32,081 nt of DNA from Candidatus Pacearchaeota archaeon (GCA_018303925.1 JAGVXF010000007.1:24694-56774), one strand, 5' to 3'; shown: positions 23,337 to 30,991, counted from the first letter of the stretch. Translations and numbers: made by a program. Notes: a model not told the origin generated them from the sequence alone.

Positions 23337-24020
23337 ATGGCAAAAATATATGTAGAAGAAAAGAATAGGGAGAGGGTAGAGAACTATCTAAAGTCTGTTG
23401 ACTTGAATTATTCTTTTGAAAAGGATTTTACTGAAAATGAGGATTTGAAGGGTTTTGACTATGTCTCTTCAATAAACTTGTATGTGGCTAAAGAGAAGAA
23501 ACTTTATGGTAAAAACTGGTACGAATCTCACAAGGAACTTCAAAAAGAAGGAGAAAAAATGCTTACAACCCTCGAATTTATTGAATATTTAAAATATGTG
23601 AAAGTCAACAATAAAGATATTTATGATGAAATCACCAAAGTGAAAAATCCATGGAGAGCAGAATGGCTTGATGCAGATTTTAAGGTAAAAAATGGAGAGT
23701 TATATGTTAATTACAATCACATTTTTGACGGCAATGGAAAACTTGTCAAATGTGATTCAGAAGTTCTTGATAAAAATACTTTAATGAAAGATAAAACTCC
23801 CGGAATTTCGTTGGAAGATTATTTAGAGAAGAACCATACTTCTCAAGGTTTTCCTAATAAAGAAGTTAAATCAGGAGATTTATGTTACTGGTTTCCAAGA
23901 AGGGATAATAATTCAGTCGTGAGGTTCCTTGCCTTTGAGGATAGGGCCTTTCTCTACTGCGACAGGTATCCGTCTCGTAGGGGCGGCTATCTTGGGGTAC
24001 GCGCCGCAAGGCGCGAGTAA
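23337..24020 (+). CDS. DGR target protein with C-type-lectin-like variable C-terminus
   Basis: This is the diversified protein of the retroelement. Residues 1-180 are a soluble, unrecognised region without signal peptide or membrane segment, so the protein is probably cytoplasmic. The C-terminus from GDLCYWFPRRDNN to the end has the look of the C-type-lectin-fold domain of DGR targets. VR codons span residues 194-221. The template-diversified residues are L198, F200, F205, Y207, D209, Y211, R214, G216 and Y218 (all Asn in the template), plus V221. A TATA-like TTTATAAAG (23309-23317) lies 24 nt upstream of the ATG. The reading frame ends in GVRAARRE, encoded by the hairpin region just after the VR. 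Its ligand is unknown. Confidence 0.9.
   Translation: MAKIYVEEKNRERVENYLKSVDLNYSFEKDFTENEDLKGFDYVSSINLYVAKEKKLYGKNWYESHKELQKEGEKMLTTLEFIEYLKYVKVNNKDIYDEITKVKNPWRAEWLDADFKVKNGELYVNYNHIFDGNGKLVKCDSEVLDKNTLMKDKTPGISLEDYLEKNHTSQGFPNKEVKSGDLCYWFPRRDNNSVVRFLAFEDRAFLYCDRYPSRRGGYLGVRAARRE
23917..23999 (+). other. DGR variable region (VR)
   Basis: These 83 bp match the template at 24276-24358 without gaps. There are 16 mismatches, all where the template has A (to T, G or C), and none at the 56 non-A positions. Of the 27 template adenines, 11 are unchanged. This adenine-only pattern is diagnostic of DGR mutagenic retrohoming. Homology stops sharply at both ends. Confidence 0.97.
24000..24015 (+). other. 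GNRA-loop hairpin immediately after the VR
   Basis: CGCGCC-GCAA-GGCGCG forms a perfect 6-bp GC stem with a GNRA tetraloop, starting one base after the VR. Hairpin/cruciform elements just downstream of the VR promote homing in studied DGRs. Here it is also coding (residues RAAR of the target). The remnant at 4687-4700 keeps a near-identical hairpin. Confidence 0.75.
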
Positions 24021-24112
24021 GGCTTTGCTCGCGGGCAAGGGAGTTGAACAATACTTTTCTAAACGCAAAATTTTTTAAAAGAATTTCTTTTTAGATATTG
24101 TGTCCTGGAGAT

Positions 24113-24141
24113 TTTACATTTTCTTGAGCAAAGAATGTAAA
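24113..24141 (+). other. Hairpin between DGR target gene and template
   Basis: TTTACATT (24113-24120) and AATGTAAA (24134-24141) are perfect 8-bp complements with a 13-nt loop. GTCC (24102-24105) and GGAC (24145-24148) can close an outer stem. It may terminate the target mRNA or be part of the template RNA structure. Confidence 0.45.
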
Positions 24142-24192
24142 AAAGGACTACACGTCAGTTTACTAGCACATTGTTTAAATTTATTTTAAGTC

Positions 24193-24261
24193 ATGAAATT
24201 CAACTTTGACAATCCAAAAATTGAAAAAGTGGTGGCTAACTTTAAGTTAGATAATTGGTAA
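24193..24261 (+). other. Tiny reading frame in the DGR leader
   Basis: An ATG opens 22 codons (MKFNFDNPKIEKVVANFKLD then NW) before the template. It follows a TATA-like TTTAAATTTA (24173-24182), only about 15 nt upstream. The stretch may be a short leader peptide or merely the start of the template RNA. It is far too small to be the accessory protein Avd. Confidence 0.25.
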
Positions 24262-24275
24262 ACTGGCTATATGAT

Positions 24276-24358
24276 TCGTGAGGTTCAATGCCAATGAGGA
24301 TAGGGCCAATCTCAACTGCAACAGGAATCCGTCTAATAGGAACGGCAATCTTGGAATA
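24276..24358 (+). other. DGR template repeat (TR)
   Basis: This 83-bp invariant template pairs with the VR at a fixed offset of 359 bp. Read in the target frame it contains nine AAY codons (six AAT, three AAC). AAY is the design that lets adenine mutagenesis reach 15 amino acids without producing stop codons. It ends 27 bp before the reverse transcriptase ATG, so template RNA and RT mRNA may be one transcript. Confidence 0.96.
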
Positions 24359-24385
24359 GTCTTAATCCAGGACTAAATATTCAGA

Positions 24386-25429
24386 ATGGAACAAAAAATC
24401 TATGAAGAGATAATTTCTTTAAGAAATTTAATTCTTGCTTATAAAAAGACAAGAAAAGGAAAAACAAAAAGAGATTATGTGAAAAAATTTGAAAAGAATT
24501 TGGTTTGTAATCTTAAGAAATTGTATGAAGAATTGAAAAATCAAATTTATCAACCAAAACATTTGAGGGTATTTATCTTGCGTGATCCAAAGACCCGCAA
24601 AATTTCAAAATCAGATTTTAGGGATAGGATTGTCCATCATGCTTTATGCAATATCATTGAATCAATCTTTGATAAAACGTTTATTTTTGATTCATGCGCG
24701 AACAGAATTGGGAAGGGGACTTTGTTTGCTCTTAAAAGATTTGAGAAATTCAGAAGAAAAGTAACCAGCAACTTCACTTCTGAGGGGTTTTGCTTTAAGG
24801 CGGACATTAAACATTACTTTGAAGAGATTAATCATAAAATTTTGCTTGAAATAATCAAAAGAAAAGTTAGGTGTGAAAAAACTATTTGGCTCATAATCCA
24901 AATACTCAATAACAAGGTTGATCTAGAGAGAGAGAGACGTGGTCGAGATAGTAATAAAGGAATGCCGTTAGGCAACTTAACGTCGCAATTTTTTGCAAAT
25001 GTTTATCTTAATGAACTTGATAAATTTGTGAAATATAAATTGAAAGCAAAGTATTACATTAGGTATGTTGATGATTTTGTTATTTTGCACAAATCAAAAA
25101 AGCAATTGGAGGAATGGAAAAAGAAAATTGAAGTCTTTCTTAAAGAAAAATTGGTCCTTGAACTTCATCCTGACAAGTCAAGGATTATTAATTTGTCAAG
25201 GGGAGTTGATTTTGTTGGTTTTAGGAATTTTTATCATCATATATTATTAAGAAAAAGAAATATTAAAAATATGGAAAGAAAAATTAATCTACTTAATAAA
25301 TGGGGAATTTCTTATGAAAAACTTCTTGAATCATTTCAGGGTTGGAACGCTTATGCAAAATGGGCAAATTCTTATAGTTTAATTAAACATTTTTCAGGAC
25401 AAATTTCAAGAGTTAAAATAATAACTTAA
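24386..25429 (+). CDS. DGR reverse transcriptase
   Basis: This error-prone reverse transcriptase copies the template RNA into adenine-mutagenised cDNA for transfer to the VR. It has RT motifs in order: RDRIVHHALCNIIE and SCANRIGKGTLFAL (motifs 1-2), then KADIKHYFEEINH with the first catalytic Asp. GMPLGNLTSQFFANVYLNELD (192 onward) carries the GxxxSQ form seen in DGR enzymes rather than the retron or group II form. YVDD (227-230) is the catalytic box, and HPDKSRI and GVDFVGF follow. Length (347) is typical. No maturase, HNH or integrase domain is present. It lies 27 bp after the template, and no promoter of its own is evident. Confidence 0.95.
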   Translation: MEQKIYEEIISLRNLILAYKKTRKGKTKRDYVKKFEKNLVCNLKKLYEELKNQIYQPKHLRVFILRDPKTRKISKSDFRDRIVHHALCNIIESIFDKTFIFDSCANRIGKGTLFALKRFEKFRRKVTSNFTSEGFCFKADIKHYFEEINHKILLEIIKRKVRCEKTIWLIIQILNNKVDLERERRGRDSNKGMPLGNLTSQFFANVYLNELDKFVKYKLKAKYYIRYVDDFVILHKSKKQLEEWKKKIEVFLKEKLVLELHPDKSRIINLSRGVDFVGFRNFYHHILLRKRNIKNMERKINLLNKWGISYEKLLESFQGWNAYAKWANSYSLIKHFSGQISRVKIIT

Positions 25430-25475
25430 TTTTCCCTACAGAAACTATTAAAAATCTTCTATTTCTTTTCTATTC

Positions 25476-26933
25476 ATGTTAAGGACGCACACAATTGGAG
25501 AAATAAATGAAAAACTCATAGGAAAAAAAGTCACGCTTTGCGGATGGGTTGATACAATTCGTGAGCATGGAAATGTCATTTTCATTGACCTTCGTGATAG
25601 ATATGGAAAAGTTCAGACAGTTATACATAAAAAAATTCCTGATTTTAGCGAAGTCAAAAAATTAACCATTGAATCATGCGTGCAGTTGGAAGGGGAAGTT
25701 AAAGTGAGGCCGAAAGGGAGTGAGAATAAGGAATTAGAATCCGGAAAAGTTGAGTTGTCTATAAACAAATTAAACATTTTCTCTCTTGCAGACCAATTGC
25801 CTTTTAATATGGAGAAAGGAGAAGAAGTTGCAGAGGACATTAGGCTCAGGTATAGGTATCTTGATTTGAGGAGGCCTAAAATGATTAATAATTTAAGTGT
25901 GAGACATAAAGCAATTAACTTTATAAGAGATTACCTTGATAAAAGGAAATTTTTAGAGATAACCACCCCTATTTTGACAAAATCTTCCCCTGAGGGGGCA
26001 AGAGATTTTATTGTTCCTTCAAGGATTCATCCTGGAAAGTTTTATGCTTTGCCTCAGAGTCCGCAACAATATAAACAACTTTTGATGATTGCCGGAATTG
26101 ATAAATACTTTCAGATTGCCCCTTGCTTTAGGGATGAAGATGCACGGGCAGACAGAAGTCCTGGTGAATTTTACCAACTTGACCTTGAGATGAGTTTTAT
26201 TACACAGGAAGAGCTTTTGAATTTAATAGAGGAACTATTTATTAAATTAACAGAAGAAATTTTTCCTGGAAAAAGAATAACTAAAATTCCTTTTCCGAAT
26301 CTTTCTTATGAAGAGGCAATGAAAAAATACGGGACTGATAAACCGGATTTGAGAGAAAATAAAGACGACCCTGATGAATTGGCTTTTGCATGGATTATTG
26401 ATTTTCCCCTTTTTGAAGAAGAAAAAACGGATGGGCATTATGCACCAATGCATCATATGTTTACCCGTCCAAAAGATGAAGACTTAAAATATTTAAATGA
26501 TAAAGATTCCCATAAAGTCAAATCTTATCAGCATGATCTTGTTTTAAATGGGGTTGAAGTTGGCGGAGGCTCGATAAGGATTCATGATCCTCTTATTCAG
26601 GAAAAAGTTTTTAATCTTATAGGGTTTACACAAAAAGAAAAAAAATATTTCTCGCATATGCTTACCGCTTTTAAGTATGGAGTTCCTCCACATGGAGGAA
26701 TTGCCCCTGGAATTGACAGGCTTATTATGGTTATGCTGGGGGAGTCTTCTATTAGGGAATTAATCGCATTTCCTAAGAACAGGGAAGCCAGGGACGTCAC
26801 TTTTAATGCGCCTGATGATATAACCGAAAAGCAAATGAAAGAAGTTCATATTAAATTGGACATTAAAAAAGAGAAGAAAAAAGCCCCTGAGAAAAAGAAA
26901 GGTCCTGTGAGAAATAAGAAGGAAAAGAAGTAA
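25476..26933 (+). CDS. aspS: Aspartyl-tRNA synthetase, bacterial type without GAD domain
   Basis: This class II synthetase charges Asp. It has an N-terminal OB-fold anticodon domain (VTLCGWVDTIREHGNVIFIDLRDR), motif 1 near FLEITTPILTKSSPEGARDF, motif 2 (FRDEDARADRSPGEFYQLD) and motif 3 (GIAPGIDRLIMVML). Bacterial features include DFPLFEEE and APMHHMFTRP. The GAD insertion of bacterial AspRS (roughly 100 residues) is missing between YGTDKPDLR and WIIDFPLF, so the protein is 485 rather than about 590 residues. His31 lies at the OB-fold position associated with non-discriminating enzymes that also charge tRNA(Asn). With gatBCA downstream, this suggests Asp-tRNA(Asn) formation. A Lys-rich tail ends the protein. 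Confidence 0.94.
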   Translation: MLRTHTIGEINEKLIGKKVTLCGWVDTIREHGNVIFIDLRDRYGKVQTVIHKKIPDFSEVKKLTIESCVQLEGEVKVRPKGSENKELESGKVELSINKLNIFSLADQLPFNMEKGEEVAEDIRLRYRYLDLRRPKMINNLSVRHKAINFIRDYLDKRKFLEITTPILTKSSPEGARDFIVPSRIHPGKFYALPQSPQQYKQLLMIAGIDKYFQIAPCFRDEDARADRSPGEFYQLDLEMSFITQEELLNLIEELFIKLTEEIFPGKRITKIPFPNLSYEEAMKKYGTDKPDLRENKDDPDELAFAWIIDFPLFEEEKTDGHYAPMHHMFTRPKDEDLKYLNDKDSHKVKSYQHDLVLNGVEVGGGSIRIHDPLIQEKVFNLIGFTQKEKKYFSHMLTAFKYGVPPHGGIAPGIDRLIMVMLGESSIRELIAFPKNREARDVTFNAPDDITEKQMKEVHIKLDIKKEKKKAPEKKKGPVRNKKEKK

Positions 26934-26944
26934 GGTTCAAAAAA

Positions 26945-27094
26945 ATGAAAAAAGAAGATTTAATTGAAACGATTGAAATACTTTCAGATTATAAAACTAT
27001 GAGGGGTATATCTAAGGGTTTAGAAGATTATAGAAAAGGGAGATTTAAAATGCTTAACGAATTTAAAATAGAAATGAAGAAAGCTCCAAAATAA
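26945..27094 (+). CDS. Small antitoxin-like protein
   Basis: The 49-codon frame begins MKKEDLIETIEILSDYKTM and continues RGISKGLEDYRKGRFKMLNEF. This resembles the C-terminal half of archaeal RelB/Phd-type antitoxins (an E-ILSD-M-GI-GLEDY--G pattern). No DNA-binding N-terminus and no adjacent toxin gene are present, so it may be an orphan or another small protein. It starts 11 nt after the aspS stop and ends 28 nt before gatB, consistent with sitting inside the operon. Confidence 0.55.
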   Translation: MKKEDLIETIEILSDYKTMRGISKGLEDYRKGRFKMLNEFKIEMKKAPK

Positions 27095-27122
27095 TTAAAA
27101 ACAACATTCTTTTTGTTTATCT

Positions 27123-28475
27123 ATGCTTAAAGTGGGGCTTGAAATTCATGGTTATCTAAATACGAATGAGAAGTTATTTTGCAGATGCAAGGTTCTCCAT
27201 GGGAAAAAGCATAGTGAATCCAATGTGAATATTTGTCCTGTTTGTACAGGGCAGCCCGGTTCTAAGCCACTTTTACCAAATACTGAAGCTGTCAAGAAAG
27301 TTATTGAAATTGCAATAATTCTGGGATGCAGGATTTCTCCGGAAGGTTTGTGGCAAAGAAAGCACTATTCGTGGCCTGACCTTCCTAAAGGATTTCAGTC
27401 GACAATTTCAGGGCCCCATTCAGTTCCAAGCGGAACTGGGGGAAAATTTATGGGAATAAGAATTAAAGAATGCCATCTTGAAGAGGATCCGGCGGCTTGG
27501 AACCCCATAACCGGTGAAGTTGACTATAATCGTTCCGGAGCTCCGCTTGTTGAGATTGTGACTGAACCCGATTTTAAAACAAGTGAAGAAGTGGTTTCAT
27601 GGCTTGGAAATTTAATGAGCACCTTGAGTTATGTTAGTGCGATTGACAAAAAATCAGGACTAAAAGCTGACGTGAATGTTTCAATTACGGGAGGAGAGAG
27701 GGTTGAAATAAAAAATATAAATTCATTTAGGAAAATAAAAGAAGCAATTGATTTAGAGTTTACAAGACAGGAAAAAAATCCTCCAAAAATTGAGGAAACC
27801 AGAACTTATGACGAAGAGAAAAAAATGACTGTTTTGATGAGAACAAAAGATTCTGCAATGGATTACAGATTTATAAGCGAGCCGGATTTGCCGGTTTTAA
27901 AAATTTCTCAAGTTTTAATAAATGAAATAAAGAAATCAATTCCGAAGCTTCCTTTTGAAAAAATGAAAAAGTTAGTGACAAAGTATAAAATTGAAAAAAG
28001 ATATGCAGAGATTTTAACAAAGAGATTAAGTCTTGTTGAATTGTTTGAGGAACTTGTAAAAAAAGTAAAACCAGAAATTGCAATCCCGTGGGTTAGTGTT
28101 GAACTTTTGGGAGTCGCAAATTATAACAAAATGGATGTTGATGAGATTGATATAAATCCAGAACATTTTACTAAACTTCTTCTGGCGGTTGAATCAGGAA
28201 AAATAAGCGAGCTTAAAGCAAAGGACATTCTTAGGGGATGGGCAAAGGGTTCAAGCCCTCCAGAAAAAGAAATTGAAGAAGGCAAAAAAATTGAACTAAA
28301 AGAAATTGATAAAATTGCAAAAGAAGTGATAAAAGAAAATGAAAAAGCAGTTAAAGATTATAAGGCCGGACAGAAGAATTCCTTAAACTTTTTAATCGGA
28401 GAAATAATGAAAAAATCCGGTAAGCGCGCCGGATTTAAAGAAACAAGGGAGGCCCTTCTTGGAATTTTAGGATAA
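27123..28475 (+). CDS. gatB: Asp/Glu-tRNA amidotransferase subunit B
   Basis: GatB is the tRNA-binding kinase subunit of GatCAB, activating the side-chain carboxylate of Asp-tRNA(Asn) or Glu-tRNA(Gln). The core is intact: KVGLEIHGYLNTNEKLFCRC, ICPVCTGQPGSKP (zinc Cys pair), KHYSWPDLPKGFQ, ECHLEEDPAAW, YNRSGAPLVEIVTEPD, KADVNVSI and RVEIKNINSF, then the helical and YqeY-like tail. At 450 residues it is somewhat shorter than usual (about 470-480). A TATA-like AATAATTAAAAA lies about 30 nt upstream. Its stop overlaps the start of gatC by one base. With GatDE also encoded, the likely substrate is Asp-tRNA(Asn), as inference. Confidence 0.95.
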   Translation: MLKVGLEIHGYLNTNEKLFCRCKVLHGKKHSESNVNICPVCTGQPGSKPLLPNTEAVKKVIEIAIILGCRISPEGLWQRKHYSWPDLPKGFQSTISGPHSVPSGTGGKFMGIRIKECHLEEDPAAWNPITGEVDYNRSGAPLVEIVTEPDFKTSEEVVSWLGNLMSTLSYVSAIDKKSGLKADVNVSITGGERVEIKNINSFRKIKEAIDLEFTRQEKNPPKIEETRTYDEEKKMTVLMRTKDSAMDYRFISEPDLPVLKISQVLINEIKKSIPKLPFEKMKKLVTKYKIEKRYAEILTKRLSLVELFEELVKKVKPEIAIPWVSVELLGVANYNKMDVDEIDINPEHFTKLLLAVESGKISELKAKDILRGWAKGSSPPEKEIEEGKKIELKEIDKIAKEVIKENEKAVKDYKAGQKNSLNFLIGEIMKKSGKRAGFKETREALLGILG

Positions 28476-28735
28476 TGGGATTTTTATATAAAAAACTTTC
28501 AGAAAAAGATAAAGAAGAAATAAAAAAGGAGGCAAAGAGAATTATGGATTCCTTTGGTAAAAAGCTATCCAAAATAAAAGAGCTTCCAAAAGAAGGTTCA
28601 ATTAAAAGAGAAAATTCAATAAGGGAAGAGGGTCCGGGAAAAGATGGAAGTCCTGATTTCAAGAAAAGGATTTTAGAAAATGCCCCAAATAAAAATAAAG
28701 ATTTTATAATCGCGGAGAAAAAAGGATGGGAATGA
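28475..28735 (+). CDS. gatC: Divergent amidotransferase subunit C
   Basis: This 86-residue protein is tightly coupled between gatB (TAATG overlap) and gatA. The C-terminal FKKRILENAPNKNKDFII matches the lLeNAP----d-F-V ending of GatC, and an REEG segment sits where GatC has its RxD motif. The N-terminal helix (EKDKEEIKKEAKRIMDSFGKKL) replaces the usual LAxLxLxxEE region and is very divergent. GatC wraps the GatA-GatB interface. The position in the operon and the C-terminal motif make the assignment likely, though sequence alone is weak. Confidence 0.75.
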   Translation: MGFLYKKLSEKDKEEIKKEAKRIMDSFGKKLSKIKELPKEGSIKRENSIREEGPGKDGSPDFKKRILENAPNKNKDFIIAEKKGWE

Positions 28736-28778
28736 CTTTTCCGCGAAATTTAAATAAATTCAAATCAGATAATAAGGA

Positions 28779-30116
28779 ATGGTAGAGAAAATGACAACAC
28801 TTGAAAAACTTAAAAAATATCTGGAAAAAATAAAAGAGAAAGATAAAGATTTGAATATCTTTTTAGAAGTTCGGCCTGAAAGCGAATTAATTGATGAAGC
28901 AAAAAGAATAGATGAGAAAATAAAGGATGGAAAAGCGGGAAGGCTTGCAGGCTACGTAATCGGGGTAAAACCAAATATAAATGTTGTCGGGTTTCATGCG
29001 TCGTGTTCTTCAAAAGTTCTCGAGGATTATAAGTCGACTTATGATGCAACAGTTATAAAAAAGATAAAAGAAGAAGACGGGCTTATAATTGGGATGGTTA
29101 ATTCCGATGAGTTTGCCTGCGGTTCTTCTGGAGAAACCTCTGCATATGGTCCGGTTAAAAATCCAGTTAACCCCGAATTAATTCCTGGGGGGTCATCCTC
29201 AGGTTCAGCGGCTTGCATTGCCGCAGGCTTTTGTGATATGGCTTTGGGCTCAGATACAGGGGGATCAATAAGAAATCCTGCGTCACATTGCGGGGTTGTT
29301 GGAATAAAGCCAACTTATGCAAGTGTTTCAAGGCATGGTTTAATTGACCTTTCTATGAGTTTTGATCAGATTGGGCCAATTGCTAAAAATGTTCATGATG
29401 CCACCCTTCTTCTTGACGTGATAAGGGGAAAAGATGAAAATGATTCTATAAGTCTTGAGAGTGGAAAATTGAATTTAAAAGAACTTGGAAAAAAGAAAAA
29501 GTTTAAAATTGGAATTTTGGATTTTAAAATTCAGGATGAGCGCATTCAAAAATTAATTGATGAAAAAGTAAAAGAAATCTCTAAAAAATACGGCTGGAAT
29601 GTGAAAAAGGTCAGGATTGAATATATTGATACTGCAATTGAAACTTATTATCCTATTGTTTACACCGAGTTTTTTTCTGCGACAAGAAAGTTTGATGGAA
29701 GAAAATACGGGAAAAAAATTGAAGACTCATGCGGTCCTGAAGTTTTAAGAAGAGTTCTTGGGGGTGCTGAAATAACCCGCTCAGAGCATGAAGGAAGAAA
29801 TTATTATCTTGCTCTTCGTGTAAGAAAATTAATTGAAGAAGAGTATGCCCGCGCTTTCAAGGAAATGGATATTATAATTTCTCCGACGGTCCCGCGACTT
29901 CCCCATAAAATCGGAGAAAAAATAACCATAGAAGAAATGTATTCTTATGACGCATTAACGATTCCCTCAAACCTTGCCGGAAACTGTTCAATGAGTGTTC
30001 CCGTCGGAAAAGTGGACGGGATTCCTGTAGGAATGCAAATTATGGCTGATAAATTTCAGGAACAAAAGATGCTTGAAGTGGGTGCATTGGTGGAAGGTTT
30101 TGGAGAAAGAAGATGA
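28779..30116 (+). CDS. gatA: Asp/Glu-tRNA amidotransferase subunit A (amidase)
   Basis: GatA hydrolyses Gln/Asn to supply ammonia to GatB. The amidase-signature Ser-cisSer-Lys triad is present with the exact family spacing: Lys64 (IGVKPNI), Ser139 (PGGSSSGSAA) and Ser163 (DTGGSIRNPAS). Other motifs are GMVNSDEFACGSSGETSAYG, KPTYASVSRHGLIDLSMSFD and ISPTVPRLPHKIGE. The usual KDN around the catalytic lysine reads KPN here; the lysine itself is kept. Length is 445, against about 480 in bacteria. A TATA-like AAATTTAAATAAATTC (28746-28761) precedes it. The next gene overlaps its stop by 4 nt. Confidence 0.95.
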   Translation: MVEKMTTLEKLKKYLEKIKEKDKDLNIFLEVRPESELIDEAKRIDEKIKDGKAGRLAGYVIGVKPNINVVGFHASCSSKVLEDYKSTYDATVIKKIKEEDGLIIGMVNSDEFACGSSGETSAYGPVKNPVNPELIPGGSSSGSAACIAAGFCDMALGSDTGGSIRNPASHCGVVGIKPTYASVSRHGLIDLSMSFDQIGPIAKNVHDATLLLDVIRGKDENDSISLESGKLNLKELGKKKKFKIGILDFKIQDERIQKLIDEKVKEISKKYGWNVKKVRIEYIDTAIETYYPIVYTEFFSATRKFDGRKYGKKIEDSCGPEVLRRVLGGAEITRSEHEGRNYYLALRVRKLIEEEYARAFKEMDIIISPTVPRLPHKIGEKITIEEMYSYDALTIPSNLAGNCSMSVPVGKVDGIPVGMQIMADKFQEQKMLEVGALVEGFGERR

Positions 30117-30991
30117 AACTTCTTGTTCTTGGGGATATCCACGGAAAAACCAAAAAACTTGAAAAAGAAATTCCAAAACACGATTTTGACTTTGTTATTG
30201 GTGTTGGAGACTATGCGGGCATCGAAGAGTGGAGAAGTTATATAAAATATACCTTGTTCAAGAAAGGCGAGTCCAATATGGAGGGGATGGCTAAAAGAAA
30301 GTCTCCTGAAGAATTTTATGGAAAGAAAAGATTCAAAGAACTTTTAAAAAAAGATTATGAAGCAGGAAGAGACACACTTACTTTTTTAGATATGCTAGGG
30401 AAACCGGGGTTTTTTGTTTTTGGAAATGGTGATGATGATTGGTATACCTTCCCCTTTGGTAAAAATATTATGAGGATAAAAAAGAGAAATCTAAATGTGT
30501 TAAATAAACTGAAAAATATAAAAAATATCAATTATGGAGTTAGAAAGTATAAAGGAATTACTTTTTTAGGTTTTGGGGGGTACCTTGATGCGACTGCAAA
30601 TGACAAGTCAAGAGATGAAAAGTGGCAGAATGCAGTTGACAAAAGAATGGGAAAAGCTGAAAAGAAATTTAACTATTTTCTGAAAAAAGTCAAGGGAAAG
30701 TCAATTTTTATTTTTCATTATCCTCCTATGGGAGTATTTGACATAATAAGGGACAAGAAAAATCCGTATCATGGGGGAAGCACAGGAAGCAAATTTTACT
30801 GTGAGGGAATATTAAAGAAGAAACCATTTTTGGTTTTGTGCGGGCATATGGAAGAGTATCAGGGAAAAAAGAAACTTGGAAGTTCATTAGTTGTAAATCC
30901 TGGTGAGGGTTCAAAAGGTAAATTTGCAATAGTTGAATTGGATGAAGGAAAAGGTAAAATTGAAACCGTGAAATTTCCCCGTTTTCGTTAA
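30113..30991 (+). CDS. Calcineurin-like metallophosphoesterase
   Basis: This is a dinuclear-metal phosphoesterase. Metal-ligand motifs occur in order: GDIHG (Asp8, His10), GVGDYAG, FGNGDDDW (GNHD-like, with GD in place of H), IFHYPP and CGHMEE. The GNGD variant appears in some phosphodiesterase/UPF0046-like members. Substrates vary widely in the family (cyclic nucleotides, nucleotides, proteins), so no specific role is assigned. Its ATG lies in the gatA stop region (ATGA overlap), and GGAGAAAG upstream could serve as a ribosome-binding site. It is probably translated from the gat operon mRNA. Confidence 0.88.
   Translation: MKLLVLGDIHGKTKKLEKEIPKHDFDFVIGVGDYAGIEEWRSYIKYTLFKKGESNMEGMAKRKSPEEFYGKKRFKELLKKDYEAGRDTLTFLDMLGKPGFFVFGNGDDDWYTFPFGKNIMRIKKRNLNVLNKLKNIKNINYGVRKYKGITFLGFGGYLDATANDKSRDEKWQNAVDKRMGKAEKKFNYFLKKVKGKSIFIFHYPPMGVFDIIRDKKNPYHGGSTGSKFYCEGILKKKPFLVLCGHMEEYQGKKKLGSSLVVNPGEGSKGKFAIVELDEGKGKIETVKFPRFR

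Noticed and set aside
24386-25429. Retron or group II intron reverse transcriptase
   Set aside because: There is no maturase or endonuclease domain and no msr/msd or intron structure seen; the GNLTSQ motif and the adjacent TR/VR pair fit a DGR.
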